A stretch of 64,000 nt of DNA from JALJPB01 sp963933115 (GCA_963933115.1 CAWVSL010000011.1:1-64000), one strand, 5' to 3'; positions 44,701-54,292 are shown, counted from the stretch's first letter. Notes: generated from the sequence alone by a model not told the origin. A program made the numbers and translations.

Positions 44701-45323
44701 GCGCTAAATTACCAATTAAAGCGCAGCAATTAATTTTTTATCGCAGTAGTACAGCCAAAGCCAAAGACTTATTTACACTGTATATTCATCAGTTAATAGT
44801 ACAAGTTTATCAAGATCAAACTATTACTGATGCAAGTACCAATGACATTAATAGCGCTTTGGATACAACAACTGAACACAGTGAGTTAATTCGTCAAGTT
44901 ATCAGTAGCCATGGTTTTTATTTTGATACTAAAAGCCAAAAGACAACGGAGTATTTGGTCAATAAAGTTGACAATGCGAAGGAGCAATTAGTCAAATTGA
45001 TAACGACTTATTTTACTGGGCAACATCAGGCATTACTACTCAATGGTGATATAGCTAACAAAGCGTTTAAAGCATATATAGGAGCGACAAAATCAGTAAA
45101 AGTCTTTGAACAAAGTGATTTTGAAAAGCTTTGGCAAGACCCTAATGCAGCGTTTACTTTAGGGGATGATAGTTATATGCAATATTTTTGGCAAACATGT
45201 CCTTTATTCTCGGAATGCCAGCAGCACCTAACAGATATTTACTTACCTATGTACCATTCTTTAATAAAAGTTAAAGCGCCTAAAACACATAGGGCATCCA
45301 AAACAGTAAAGGGAGTTAGTTAA
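41703..45323 (+). CDS. recC: Exodeoxyribonuclease V subunit gamma (RecC)
   Basis: 1206 residues (E. coli 1122), the Chi-scanning subunit of RecBCD. It opens IYLYPANKMENLLVLLDKIQ with a TTG start at 41703. Family segments are VVQNAGMQHWLNLSLANQRG (about 36-55), YPLPAQFLWKLI, ITSCHSALREVQGLHDWLLH (about 384-403) and FCSMLPMRSIPFKIIAVLGLNDGKFPRQ (about 679-706). The helicase motifs are degenerate, as is normal for RecC. It overlaps recB by one base (TAATG). There is no ptrA gene between recC and recB, unlike E. coli. Confidence 0.93.
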   Translation: MIYLYPANKMENLLVLLDKIQQVSPLPVFSQETIVVQNAGMQHWLNLSLANQRGISMNVCYPLPAQFLWKLIRSMASDEKVPDQSPYSREVLTWRIYTLLTSDVVCSDVDFTPATSYWRGINDTSDALTTNNNNLNGNNEKALLKCYQLAGQLADLYEQYLIFRPEWINSWHEGTTTIDSLMKNSQYPQDLSELSDLKKLTQWQAKLWQLLTKDQPYNPVSLLQDAIVNIADKKNSLPKRISFFGINAMAPMWLEFIHALSEHIDIHFFHLNPCFAYWGDIITEKQAAKAIKNWVGVIDECTLEYIDETNAAVGNPLLANLGQQGREFMALLQNYSSVNIDLFEQIESDNQSQVTSVLAHLQQDILSLTDRRLTPIDLKDDSITITSCHSALREVQGLHDWLLHQFNQDTSLTPKDVLVMCPQIENYAPFVNAVFTRGWQALDDEIPPLPCSIADRSAKDAEPIIAAFSDILNLPDSRFAVSQLIALVRLPAMQLKFDITLDELSKITLWLEQATIHWGLNKEHKEHILQSSQSNNSFTWQQGLSRLLRGFAFGDNFGQGEVIYQHQLLISSIEGDEAILLGKLLLIIEQLQLSAHSLTKSRTAVNWQRYLLSIVDKLFDIESEQSFSLIDQAIASLVEYCAQAHFDKEISLLIVREFLNNHFSLPDPGRQFMVGQVTFCSMLPMRSIPFKIIAVLGLNDGKFPRQRQPLGFDLMESTPSQLGDRSRRGDDRYLFLEALISARQSLYLSYQGRNIKTNKPKEASLVLKELMDYLTLGFSWQFNTTQSIESQDVNQLRQLPMQAFSDKNYQGKYNCFDDKWLKLKYPLTNLERTTEYDNEQGSSSSELFINHGSSDNSIETLNVDQLISFYQHPAKMFAQQQLNLYLDQKTVSLDDAEPFAINHLESYLLRQSLLKECLVHDSNEDKTKLKLNQVLNSALLGGKFPDLPTTAKVFESWLNDSIEFSQAIIKQNADNPQIIDMQITIKITDLQNNIKTIQLSAKLPIKAQQLIFYRSSTAKAKDLFTLYIHQLIVQVYQDQTITDASTNDINSALDTTTEHSELIRQVISSHGFYFDTKSQKTTEYLVNKVDNAKEQLVKLITTYFTGQHQALLLNGDIANKAFKAYIGATKSVKVFEQSDFEKLWQDPNAAFTLGDDSYMQYFWQTCPLFSECQQHLTDIYLPMYHSLIKVKAPKTHRASKTVKGVS

Positions 45324-48300
45324 TGTCGATGCAAAATTTGAACATACAAACTATTCCGTTAACGGGTAAACATTTAATTGAAGCCAGTGCAGGTACAGGT
45401 AAAACCCATAACATTACCCGATTATATCTAAGATTATTGTTAGAAAGACGCTTGTCGGTAGAAAAAATATTAGTGATGACCTTTACCAAAGATGCCACCG
45501 AAGAGCTAAGAGGGCGTATTGAGGGTTTTATACGTGAAGCTATCAACGACTGGTCAAGCTTAATTAAAAACGATGAATTCTTTATTGAAATAGCAAAAAA
45601 AGTAGATGAGAGGGAAGCTCTCGACTTATTAAAAACCGCTTTATTATTTTTAGATGAAGCATCAATTTATACCATTCATGGTTTTTGTAAGCGGGTATTA
45701 TCCCAACATGCTTTTAGCAGCGGTTTACCTTTTAATGCTTTAATGGAGAGCGATAGTCAAGAGTTAGTTATTGAGTCATGCCAAGATTATTATCGAGTAT
45801 TGGCGCAAGAGTCTGTTAATGAGTTTTTATTACTTGCCGAATTCTGGCCAGATCCATTAGCCTTTATATCTCAATTCTCCCAAGCAATAGCCAGTCAACA
45901 GGCACTAGAAGTATTAGCGCCTAAAAATATTGTTGAAGAGTTTTTATTGACGGTGAAAAAATCCCTCACAGACCTAGAAGTCAATCATCCAACTTTGGTC
46001 AGCCATTTAGTTGATGTTAAAAAAGATGAAGAAAGAAAAGTTCGCTTAGTAGAATTAACCTCATTAGTGCTCTGGCTTAAAAATATAGCGGCAACAGATG
46101 TCGATAGTTTTAACCCTAATCAACTGCCAACTATGCCTGATGCATTTATAGATGGCAGGCGTTATGGACGTTCAAAGTTTAAAGCTGAGATTGTTGAAAT
46201 ATTTAATCAAGTAAACCAAGTTAAAGAGCAAGTAAAAACCTTAGTTAAACAGATTAATAAAGCTAAAGCTTTTAACCTAGTTAGAGCGGGTATTTATCAA
46301 ATTCGTCAAGCTGTTAGTGTAAAAAAAGCAAATCAAAATATACTCACGTTTGATGATCTTATTACAACCTTAGCTCATTGTTTGTCGAGTGAAAATGACC
46401 TTAATGGTAAGTTTGCTTCCACCTTGTTTACCCAATACCCAGTTGCGTTAGTGGATGAATTTCAAGATACCGACCCACAGCAGTTTCATATTCTAAAAGC
46501 AATTTATTATAACAAGGCTTCAAAAATTAGTAGCGATACTACAACTAATGCCGATGTTAGAGAAAAAAACAAAGATAGTCAAACAGCTATTTACATGATC
46601 GGGGATCCTAAACAGGCCATCTATGGTTTTCGTGGTGGAGATGTTTTTGCCTATTTAGCGGCGCGACAAGACTGCGACTATCAATGGTTAATGGATACGA
46701 ACTGGCGATCTACTCCATCGATGGTTACTGGGTATAATCGTTTATTTTATGGCAATGAATTAACTAAAAACGCTCGTGATGTTTTCGGTTATAACATTCC
46801 CTACCTGCCAGTCAAATCAGCCAAAAAAGAAAGTAAGTCAGCGAACAATAATGGCCGCAAAGCCCTGCAATTTATACATTTTAATGATGACAGTGTTGAT
46901 AAAAAGGGAGGGGTAAAACAAAGTTTTAGAGCTGAAATGGCTAATTGGTGCGCCGACGAGATAATTCGTTTGTTTAATGCCGATGAATGTCTTAAGGCAC
47001 AAGATATCGCGATATTAGTGCGAGATGGCAGTGAGGCACAGTCGATAAAAGACGCCTTACATCGAAAAAAACTTGCATCGGTATTTTTAAGTAACCGCTC
47101 TAATTTATTACACAGCCATGAAACCAAGCAGTTATTAGCTTTATTAAAAGGTATTTTGTTTGTTGAAAGCGAACGTTGGTATACTGCGGCTTTAGCCAGT
47201 GGTTTATTAGGGTTTACACCAAAAAAACTTTATCAATTACAATGTGATGAATTTCAGTGGCAAAAATTGAAGTTTAGCTTTGCTTCTTTTAGAGAGGAGT
47301 GGTTAAACAAAGGCTTTATCTCTATGGCCTTGAAGTTAATGCATCAACATTTCCATATTGACGAAAAAGATCAAGACCGAGTATTAACAAACTTATTACA
47401 CTTATTTGAGCTTTTGCAGTCTGCCAGTACTCGTCATCGCCAACCGCAAGAACTCTTGTATTGGTTTGAGCAACAAATAAACCTAGATAATCCAGAAACC
47501 GAAGTTGAATTACGCTTAGAAAGTGATGACGACTTGATTCGAATTGTTACTCAACATGGTGCTAAAGGCCTAGAGTACCCTATAGTTTTTGTGCCTTTTG
47601 CCACCCGTTTTAAAGACCCTTTACGTTTTGGTAGCCGATCTGTTACTTTCATAAAGTATCATAAAGGCGTTGATGGAGGGGAAAGGCCACTTGTATTAAG
47701 TTTAGATGGCAGTAAAGAAGCTAAAAAAGCCATGGCAGATGAATCTTACGCTGAGAGTATCCGACTACTTTATGTCGCTGTGACACGAGCAGAGAGACAA
47801 TGTTATATTCTTACTACTGAGTTTGACCATTATGAACAATCACCTTTAGGACTGACCCTTAAATGGCAAAAAGATCAGGATATACTCATCAATTTACAAG
47901 TATTAATGAGTGATAATACAAAAGAAATCGGTGTTTTAACCATTCCATATGATGATTTAGGTAATGAGGAAAGTGTTGAACAATTATCTGTTCAAGTAAA
48001 TAAGCGTGTTAATAATGCTAGTGCTAAAATGACTCCTCAAGTCGCTAAATTTTATGGGCACATTGAACGTGACTGGTGGTTAAGTTCTTTTTCGGCCTTA
48101 AAGAGAAATTTTCGTCATGTCGGTGTTTCATCACCAGATCGCGATCATGAGTTCACATCAGAGCAATCAATCATAGACCCTCAAGAACAAAGCCTAGCCA
48201 ACAACTTACTTCGCTTTACCCTGGCAAAAGGGGCACACACAGGAAATTTATTGCATGATATTTTAGAGCATACTGACTTTAATCAAGCCGATTGGCAAAC

Positions 48301-48985
48301 TTGTATGAAATGGCCTTTGGTTAAATACGGTGAACTCACCATGGGTTTTACTCAAGATGATTTGCAAGCTTGGTTAGTTCAAGTATTAAACTCAGCACTA
48401 ACTGACGCTAATTGTTCTTTAGCTAATTTGACCCTTAATAAAACGTTAAGAGAAAGTGAATTTTATTTTCCAATGCAGTCTGCCAGTAGTGAAAAACTTT
48501 CCAACGTTTTAACAGAGCACCGAGCGAGTATTCGCCAAGTATTAAACTTACAAAGTTTGAGCCCTGTAGTTCGATTACCCAGTTACAAAACATTAAAAGG
48601 CATGATGCACGGCTTTATTGATTTAGTTTTTGAACATCAAGGTAAATATTTTGTTTGCGATTATAAATCGAGACATCTTGGCGACCAGTTTAAGTACTAT
48701 CAGCAAGAGAATCTTTTATATGATATAGAGAATAATTACTATGATTTACAATATCTTATTTATTGCTTAGCACTTCATCGTCATTTAAAACTGTCGTTAA
48801 AAGATTATGATCCTAATGTTCATTTTGGTGGTATTTATTGTTTGTATTTGCGGGGGATGACTGATGATAGTAATCATCAAGGGTCAGGAATTTATTATCG
48901 AAAAATAACCAGTGAAGAACTTAATCAATTAGACGAGATATTCCTTGGTGATAAACAAACTAAAGGACTAATTCATGAACAATAA
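45323..48985 (+). CDS. recB: Exodeoxyribonuclease V subunit beta (RecB)
   Basis: 1220 residues (E. coli 1180): a 3'-5' UvrD-type helicase plus nuclease. The Walker A motif is EASAGTGKTHN (20-30). Other helicase marks are VMTFTKDATEELRGRI, VALVDEFQDTDPQQF (motif II), YMIGDPKQAIYGFRGGDVF (motif III), VTQHGAKGLEYPIVFVP and RLLYVAVTRAERQCY (motif VI). The C-terminal nuclease has GFIDLVFEHQGKYFVCDYKSRH, with catalytic Asp, Asp and Lys. It overlaps recC by 1 and recD by 11 bases. Confidence 0.95.
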   Translation: MSMQNLNIQTIPLTGKHLIEASAGTGKTHNITRLYLRLLLERRLSVEKILVMTFTKDATEELRGRIEGFIREAINDWSSLIKNDEFFIEIAKKVDEREALDLLKTALLFLDEASIYTIHGFCKRVLSQHAFSSGLPFNALMESDSQELVIESCQDYYRVLAQESVNEFLLLAEFWPDPLAFISQFSQAIASQQALEVLAPKNIVEEFLLTVKKSLTDLEVNHPTLVSHLVDVKKDEERKVRLVELTSLVLWLKNIAATDVDSFNPNQLPTMPDAFIDGRRYGRSKFKAEIVEIFNQVNQVKEQVKTLVKQINKAKAFNLVRAGIYQIRQAVSVKKANQNILTFDDLITTLAHCLSSENDLNGKFASTLFTQYPVALVDEFQDTDPQQFHILKAIYYNKASKISSDTTTNADVREKNKDSQTAIYMIGDPKQAIYGFRGGDVFAYLAARQDCDYQWLMDTNWRSTPSMVTGYNRLFYGNELTKNARDVFGYNIPYLPVKSAKKESKSANNNGRKALQFIHFNDDSVDKKGGVKQSFRAEMANWCADEIIRLFNADECLKAQDIAILVRDGSEAQSIKDALHRKKLASVFLSNRSNLLHSHETKQLLALLKGILFVESERWYTAALASGLLGFTPKKLYQLQCDEFQWQKLKFSFASFREEWLNKGFISMALKLMHQHFHIDEKDQDRVLTNLLHLFELLQSASTRHRQPQELLYWFEQQINLDNPETEVELRLESDDDLIRIVTQHGAKGLEYPIVFVPFATRFKDPLRFGSRSVTFIKYHKGVDGGERPLVLSLDGSKEAKKAMADESYAESIRLLYVAVTRAERQCYILTTEFDHYEQSPLGLTLKWQKDQDILINLQVLMSDNTKEIGVLTIPYDDLGNEESVEQLSVQVNKRVNNASAKMTPQVAKFYGHIERDWWLSSFSALKRNFRHVGVSSPDRDHEFTSEQSIIDPQEQSLANNLLRFTLAKGAHTGNLLHDILEHTDFNQADWQTCMKWPLVKYGELTMGFTQDDLQAWLVQVLNSALTDANCSLANLTLNKTLRESEFYFPMQSASSEKLSNVLTEHRASIRQVLNLQSLSPVVRLPSYKTLKGMMHGFIDLVFEHQGKYFVCDYKSRHLGDQFKYYQQENLLYDIENNYYDLQYLIYCLALHRHLKLSLKDYDPNVHFGGIYCLYLRGMTDDSNHQGSGIYYRKITSEELNQLDEIFLGDKQTKGLIHEQ

Positions 48986-50888
48986 AAGTATTGGTGCAAG
49001 CATTTATTCAAGTTTTAACCAAGCACAAAAAAATATTGCTGAAATTATGCCTATTGATTATTTTTTTGCTAAGGAAGTTTGTAGTGCAATAGAAAGTCCC
49101 GACCAGAAAATTTCGAATTTTGATGATCAAGTTTACGCCTTATTTCATGTGTTTATGTTTTTAAGTAAAAGCTTAAGGGATGGTCATACCTGCTTACCTC
49201 TTAACCGTATTGCTAATCAAACTATTGGCTTTCATAGAGACGAACAAGGTTTAGTAACCCATCAAGGTTTTACTATACCCAATATTGAGGTAATCAATGA
49301 TTACTTAAAAAATATCAATGTTACAGCCAAAGACAATGCCTTAATTGTTTACCACCAACAAGCATTATATCTTCGACGTTATTTTGAATTTGAGCGTGAA
49401 TTATCAGGTTATATCAGTGATAAGTTAACAACAGTTGAATTAACGATATCCGAACAACAGAAGATTAAAGCTAGTGTTACATTATTATTTCCTCAGCAAA
49501 TAGCTGACGAAGTTGACTGGCAAAAACTTGCCGTTGCCAACGCGATAAATAAAAACTTTAGTATTATTGCTGGAGGTCCCGGTACCGGTAAAACCTATAC
49601 CGTAATAAAGCTAATTGCCGCTTTACTGATGCTTGATGTTGATAATTCACTGCGTATTGCTTTAGTAGCGCCAACGGGTAAGGCTGCTATGCGTTTATCA
49701 GAATCCATTGTGAACGCTATTACTGGTTTTAGAGGGCAAATATCAGAGCAAATACTAGACACAATACCTACAGAAACTCATACCATCCACCGCTTGTTAG
49801 GGGTTATTCCCAACACCCCTAATTTTCGTCATCATCAAGACAACCAATTGAGCCTTGATGTATTAATTATTGATGAAGTTTCTATGGTTGACTTAGCATT
49901 AATGACTCGTTTATTTAGAGCCCTACCCAAGCATTGCAAAGTCATTGTTTTAGGGGATGCAGATCAATTGCCTTCGGTTGCTGCGGGTAGTGTTTTAGCC
50001 GACATTGCGCCAATACCCCATCCAGGCTACAGCGACAATAATCTGGCTTACTTAACTCAAGTGACTTCAAACGATCTTATTAATAAAGCAGAATTTAACC
50101 AGTTGATTAGCGTAAATAAACAGTCAAAACTTTTTGCCGATCAGTTAGTCATCCTAACTAAAAGTCGTCGATTTGATGGTCTTGGGGGCATAGGTTTATT
50201 GGCACAATCTGTTATTACTGGTAATAGTAAAGCAAGTTGGCAATTATTAATGGATAACAAGCATAGTGAACAATTATCATTATTAGATAATGATATAGAC
50301 CAATGGCTTCCTCAATTGGTTAAACAGTACTTCCAACCTATGTTTAGCTGTCGAATGGTAACCGATGCTTTTAAATGTTTAGCTAGGTTCAGGTTGCTTT
50401 GTGCTACTCGTTTAGGAGAAAGAGGTGTTGAGTCGCTAAACGATAAAGTTAAAGGGTTATTACAAGTAAAAGGGTTAATAGCAGATAGTAATGCGCTTTA
50501 CCAAACTCAACCTATCATGATCAGTGAAAATGATTACCGCTTAGGTTTGTTTAATGGCGATATTGGTATAATCTGGCGCAATGAATCAGGGCACTTAATG
50601 GCGGTATTTGAAACAAGTACTGAGGAGTTAAAGTGGGTCATGCCATCAAGATTACCCAAATTTACCAATGTCTATGCAATGACCATCCATAAAACTCAAG
50701 GTAGTGAGTTTGATCATGTCGCTATGGTATTACCAAAAAATAGTGACAACCGATTACTTTCAAGAGAGTTGTTATACACGGGTATAACAAGAGCAAGGTT
50801 ACACTTAAGTATCTCAAGTAGGAGTAATGTTTGGCAATATGGGGTTGAAGGTCAAGTTAAACGCTATTCTGGCTTGAAAATCAGTTAA
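48975..50888 (+). CDS. recD: Exodeoxyribonuclease V subunit alpha (RecD)
   Basis: 637 residues (E. coli 608), a 5'-3' SF1B helicase. Walker A is AGGPGTGKTYTV (199-210), motif Ia is VAPTGKAAMRLSE, motif II is LIIDEVSMVD, motif III is VIVLGDADQLPSVAAGSVLAD, and the UvrD-like C-terminus is YAMTIHKTQGSEFDHV followed by LLYTGITRAR. AAAGGA sits 8 bases upstream of the ATG inside the end of recB. It completes the recC-recB-recD operon. A short perfect hairpin (50900-50918) follows but has no U-run. Confidence 0.95.
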   Translation: MNNKSIGASIYSSFNQAQKNIAEIMPIDYFFAKEVCSAIESPDQKISNFDDQVYALFHVFMFLSKSLRDGHTCLPLNRIANQTIGFHRDEQGLVTHQGFTIPNIEVINDYLKNINVTAKDNALIVYHQQALYLRRYFEFERELSGYISDKLTTVELTISEQQKIKASVTLLFPQQIADEVDWQKLAVANAINKNFSIIAGGPGTGKTYTVIKLIAALLMLDVDNSLRIALVAPTGKAAMRLSESIVNAITGFRGQISEQILDTIPTETHTIHRLLGVIPNTPNFRHHQDNQLSLDVLIIDEVSMVDLALMTRLFRALPKHCKVIVLGDADQLPSVAAGSVLADIAPIPHPGYSDNNLAYLTQVTSNDLINKAEFNQLISVNKQSKLFADQLVILTKSRRFDGLGGIGLLAQSVITGNSKASWQLLMDNKHSEQLSLLDNDIDQWLPQLVKQYFQPMFSCRMVTDAFKCLARFRLLCATRLGERGVESLNDKVKGLLQVKGLIADSNALYQTQPIMISENDYRLGLFNGDIGIIWRNESGHLMAVFETSTEELKWVMPSRLPKFTNVYAMTIHKTQGSEFDHVAMVLPKNSDNRLLSRELLYTGITRARLHLSISSRSNVWQYGVEGQVKRYSGLKIS

Positions 50889-50941
50889 ATTACCCAATAA
50901 TTGATACTTTGTATCAATAAAGTTTATAAATGAGAATATAA

Positions 50942-51472
50942 ATGCAGCTAATAGAAATAGATAAGACCCTGTATCGAAAAAGATTAAATATAGTCATCAT
51001 TAGCTTTGTTGGGACATTATTAATTCTGTCGCTGAGCTTGGGTAGTTTGATGATCGCCTTACTTGGTGATTTTTTGATAGAAAATAAAGCAGGGCAGATG
51101 GAAGTTGATAATTTTCGCTACAACATCTTAGGTGTAATATTGGCATTATTAATTTGTGTTACAGTGTTAAGCCAAATAAAAGACAAATCTTATTTTAAAG
51201 AAATATATTACGTTTGGAAATTAAAACAACTGCACAACAGAATTTACCGTAAATTTAAAAAAATCAAATTAGCCGCCAAAAATGATATCAATGCTCTGAC
51301 TATATTGAATTTTTATTACCATAGCCGAAAGCAAGTTTATTTACTTGACGATAATACCTTAACTATTCCAGAGCTTAACAAAGACATTAAAAAGTTAGAC
51401 CAAATGATAGCTAAGCAAAATTTAATTATAAGCCTGTCAGAGTTTAAAGAGAGTCTGCTAAAGTTTTATTAA
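50942..51472 (+). CDS. DUF3087 membrane protein
   Basis: 176 residues: two transmembrane helices (about 17-43 and 63-82) followed by a cytoplasmic helical domain with FKEIYYVWKLKQLHNRIYRK, ALTILNFYYHSRKQVYLLDDNTLT and a charged C-terminus. This pattern fits DUF3087, a gammaproteobacterial family of unknown function. It lies 53 bases after recD and may be transcribed with it. Confidence 0.7.
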   Translation: MQLIEIDKTLYRKRLNIVIISFVGTLLILSLSLGSLMIALLGDFLIENKAGQMEVDNFRYNILGVILALLICVTVLSQIKDKSYFKEIYYVWKLKQLHNRIYRKFKKIKLAAKNDINALTILNFYYHSRKQVYLLDDNTLTIPELNKDIKKLDQMIAKQNLIISLSEFKESLLKFY

Positions 51473-51574
51473 TTTACCTTAGTATTAACTATCAGAAATT
51501 GTAAAACTGTGGTTAAAATATAAAACAGGTTAAATATTGTTTATAATCCTCGTTGATATAATGTTGGGAGTTCT

Positions 51575-51835
51575 ATGAAAAAGTTGAAAAATGAAGCAGA
51601 GTTACTGAAAAAAGCAGTTGTGATCGGTGAAAAATATGCCGTTAACAGGGGGTATAAAAACTTTTCCTCAACTAATGCAGCAAAAGATAAAATTGAAAGT
51701 TTGTACCGCTTATTAGTAAACGACAAGTTGATTCAACCACTTGCCGTAGATGCAGAAGATCAACCTAATATGAAACATAAACTTGCTTTATGGATAGCAA
51801 AACAATTACCAGCAGACCATGAATTACTAAAATAA
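51575..51835 (+). CDS. Small conserved protein (DUF5062-like)
   Basis: 86 residues, all helical in appearance and without signal or membrane segment. Sequence marks are MKKLKNEAELLKKAVVIGEKYA at the start and MKHKLALWIAKQLPADHELLK at the end. I recall a similar layout in the DUF5062 family of vibrios and relatives. The assignment is by memory of the pattern and is moderate. Function is unknown. A convergent terminator follows. Confidence 0.6.
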   Translation: MKKLKNEAELLKKAVVIGEKYAVNRGYKNFSSTNAAKDKIESLYRLLVNDKLIQPLAVDAEDQPNMKHKLALWIAKQLPADHELLK

Positions 51836-51861
51836 TTATTTCATTAGTTAGTTAGTTAAAT

Positions 51862-51902
51862 TATTTATCCCCAAAATATCATTTTAGGGATAAATAGTTT
51901 TT
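51862..51902. terminator. Convergent terminator
   Basis: TATTTATCCC-C-AAAAT / ATTTT-A-GGGATAAATA forms a 15-bp stem with one mismatch and an ATC loop, then GTTTTT on the plus strand. It lies between two converging genes and could stop both. Confidence 0.7.
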
Positions 51903-51907
51903 AACTC

Positions 51908-52720
51908 TTACCATTTTTTTCTTTTATCAAAATTTTTAATCTCTGAGCTCTCATTAGTTTGGTTCTTATATTTAATTTTACTGTTCTTACCAAGTAAAAT
52001 TTTTAGCTGATAATAAGTCTCTCTAAATAAAGTTAAGCCTGCACTACCAAACCAACTATTATTATAAAGCTTTTTAGTCGCTGCAACGCTGTCAGGTGAT
52101 TGTTGACAAATAATTGTCGCTAAAGCAACAGCTTTTTTCATTGGATCTATGTCTATATGGCTCACCAGACCTAACTGAAATGCTCGCTCACCATTAATTA
52201 TCTCGCCAGTCATGGCTAGCTCCTTAGCCACATCTTGTCTCACTAATGTCCTTAACGCTATTGTTCCACCCATATCGGCTATTAATCCCCAACGAGCTTC
52301 CATAATGGCTATTGAGGCATTGGGTGAAGTAATTCTAAAATCACCACCAAGCGCAATTTGTAGGCCTCCTCCCCAGCATCTCCCCTTTAGAACCATCAAC
52401 ACCGGCACAGGTATTTCTTGCCATCCTGTAGATACAATTTGTACAAGGTTTGCTTGCCAAGGGTGCCATTTAAAAAGTAACTTAATTGAAGCGCGAGTTG
52501 ATTTTGTTACTGACTTAATATCTAAGCCAGAACAAAAATTCTGACCCTGGCCTGAAACAATAACGGCGCGAATATCTCGATTTCTTTTAAGGTGGTTGAT
52601 TGTCTTTTTGATTTGAACAAACATTGTTAGGTCTAACGCATTATTTTTATCAGGCTTATTAAGAGAGACATAAGCAATTTGATCTTTAATAGAAAGTAAC
52701 ACACAGGGGAGTTTAGCCAT
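51908..52720 (-). CDS. Crotonase/enoyl-CoA hydratase-isomerase family protein
   Basis: 270 residues of the crotonase fold. The oxyanion-hole segments are visible: NFCSGLDIKSVTKS (about 61-74) and LKGRCWGGGLQIALGGDFRITSP (about 111-133), followed by MEARWGLIADMGGT (about 139-152), where hydratases place a catalytic acid. The enzyme acts on an acyl-CoA thioester; the exact reaction is uncertain. The C-terminal 25 residues are unusually basic and hydrophilic (KIKYKNQTNESSEIKNFDKR). Confidence 0.85.
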   Translation of the reverse strand: MAKLPCVLLSIKDQIAYVSLNKPDKNNALDLTMFVQIKKTINHLKRNRDIRAVIVSGQGQNFCSGLDIKSVTKSTRASIKLLFKWHPWQANLVQIVSTGWQEIPVPVLMVLKGRCWGGGLQIALGGDFRITSPNASIAIMEARWGLIADMGGTIALRTLVRQDVAKELAMTGEIINGERAFQLGLVSHIDIDPMKKAVALATIICQQSPDSVAATKKLYNNSWFGSAGLTLFRETYYQLKILLGKNSKIKYKNQTNESSEIKNFDKRKKW

Positions 52721-52961
52721 TAGAGTATGAGTATTTTTTGTGGTTTGACCAGCAAGATTATCTGAAGTAACTTATATTGTCTAATGGTTATATTTTCAAC
52801 TATTTTGTTAAATGCCGAATTAGCATTTAAAAAAATCACTTATCGAGTAGTTATCTATTTTTTTTGTGTTAACCGGCATGATAGATTTATAGATATTTTG
52901 AAGTAGTGCTTGTAATTATTCATTAATTAAAGCAAATTAATATTTTGGCTATAGTATTTAT

Positions 52962-53774
52962 ATGTTTGCAAACTTTTTAAACCCAACACCTATTATCGAT
53001 GAATCTAGCCAATACTGGATACTTGATACCTTCGTTTGGGCATTGGAAAATTTTGAATTGTCGATTTTTCAAAATGACACGCAACTTATATTGCCAACTA
53101 ATGATTTTTATCCCGGCAATGTTCGCAGTGTTCATGAGATGGCACAAAGTGTATTTGATAGAACTTTAAAATATGCGAGTTTACAACATTGGCCTATAGT
53201 TTTAGTTAAACCGGAAGACTTTAAACAGAGAACGGTACCAAGATTGGAGTTTACTGGTATAAAAAGAGGGGAGTTGGTAAGGTTTGATGTACCTCCAACG
53301 CCAGAACAATTAATTCATGTGAGTTATAATCCAAATCAGGTTAATCAACCACAAGACTTAGTCGCCTCTTTTGCTCAAGCCTTTGCCACGATTATGATAG
53401 TACAAAGTGGGAAAACTCCACCTGGGGGGCTTGAATTTATCCCACAAGCTGTCGACCTAGTGGCATCTTTTATGGGTTTTGGTGTGATGTTTTCTAATAC
53501 GGCCTATCAATTTAAAGGCGGTTGTGGCTCATGCTTTAATCCCTACGCAAATAGAAATGTTGCGTTATCAGAAAATGATATGATTTATTGTCTCGCTTTG
53601 TTTTGCGTAGTTAAAAGTCTTCCAGTTAAATCTGTTGTTATACATTTAAAATCTCACTTACGTCCAACATTTAAGAGTGCTTACAAAGCACTTCAAAAAT
53701 CGATAGCAGGGGGTTCACAAGCTACTTTAGTCAAAGCCTTAACAGGTCGAATTACGGCATTTAAAGAATATTGA
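52962..53774 (+). CDS. Conserved-looking protein of unknown function
   Basis: 270 residues, soluble, without signal peptide. Striking segments are LILPTNDFYPGNVRSVHEMAQSVFDRTLKY (about 44-73), an invariant-looking cysteine-rich FKGGCGSCFNPYANR (about 184-198, CxxC) and a Trp-rich N-terminus. The layout FYPG...GGCGSC suggests a metal site of Cys and perhaps His. I do not know a named family. No Shine-Dalgarno sequence is apparent at the ATG. It stands between a divergent crotonase gene and a CBS-domain gene 98 bases downstream. Confidence 0.65.
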   Translation: MFANFLNPTPIIDESSQYWILDTFVWALENFELSIFQNDTQLILPTNDFYPGNVRSVHEMAQSVFDRTLKYASLQHWPIVLVKPEDFKQRTVPRLEFTGIKRGELVRFDVPPTPEQLIHVSYNPNQVNQPQDLVASFAQAFATIMIVQSGKTPPGGLEFIPQAVDLVASFMGFGVMFSNTAYQFKGGCGSCFNPYANRNVALSENDMIYCLALFCVVKSLPVKSVVIHLKSHLRPTFKSAYKALQKSIAGGSQATLVKALTGRITAFKEY

Positions 53775-53872
53775 TAAATAAACACCTAAACCATGAATAA
53801 TTGAACAATCGATACTAGGCTAATAAATAAGAATTCAATTTAACCCAATAGCAAAAAACTTAAGGATCTATT

Positions 53873-54292
53873 ATGGAATCACTACTAATTAAAGATTACA
53901 TGAATCACTATCCAGTAACATTTACACCTGAAATGGTAGTGGAAGAAGCTTCTTTGCGTTTTTTAAAAACAAAACAAATTGGGGGCCCAGTAATCAATAA
54001 GAAAAAGGCGGTCATTGGTTTTTTATCTGAGAGTGATATCTTGGCTAAAATGTTGGCCTCTATCTATCATAATGAGCACACCACTGATGTGGAAGGCTTA
54101 ATGAATAAAGACGTTTTATCAGTAAAGCCCTATGACAGTATTGTTGAACTTGCTCAAAGTATGCTAGGTAATAAGCCTAAGGTTTATCCGGTAGTTGACG
54201 ATGATGGTCATTTACTAGGTACTATTTGTCGTAATGATGTATTAAAAGCTATAGATCAACACATGAAAGTTAGTTTTCATGCTGGGAGTTAG
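53873..54292 (+). CDS. CBS-domain pair protein
   Basis: 139 residues, made entirely of two CBS motifs (about 4-60 and 72-132): IKDYMNHYPVTFTPEMVVEEA with GGPVINKKKAVIGFLSESDIL, then LMNKDVLSVKPYDSIVELAQ with VYPVVDDDGHLLGTICRNDVL. Stand-alone CBS pairs bind adenine nucleotides and act as energy sensors or regulators. The partner is unknown. AAGGA lies 8 bases ahead of the ATG. Confidence 0.88.
   Translation: MESLLIKDYMNHYPVTFTPEMVVEEASLRFLKTKQIGGPVINKKKAVIGFLSESDILAKMLASIYHNEHTTDVEGLMNKDVLSVKPYDSIVELAQSMLGNKPKVYPVVDDDGHLLGTICRNDVLKAIDQHMKVSFHAGS

Noticed and set aside
50900..50918. Perfect hairpin ATTGATAC-TTT-GTATCAAT after recD as a terminator
   Set aside because: AT-rich stem and no U-run; more likely a minor structure or operator-like palindrome, role unsupported.
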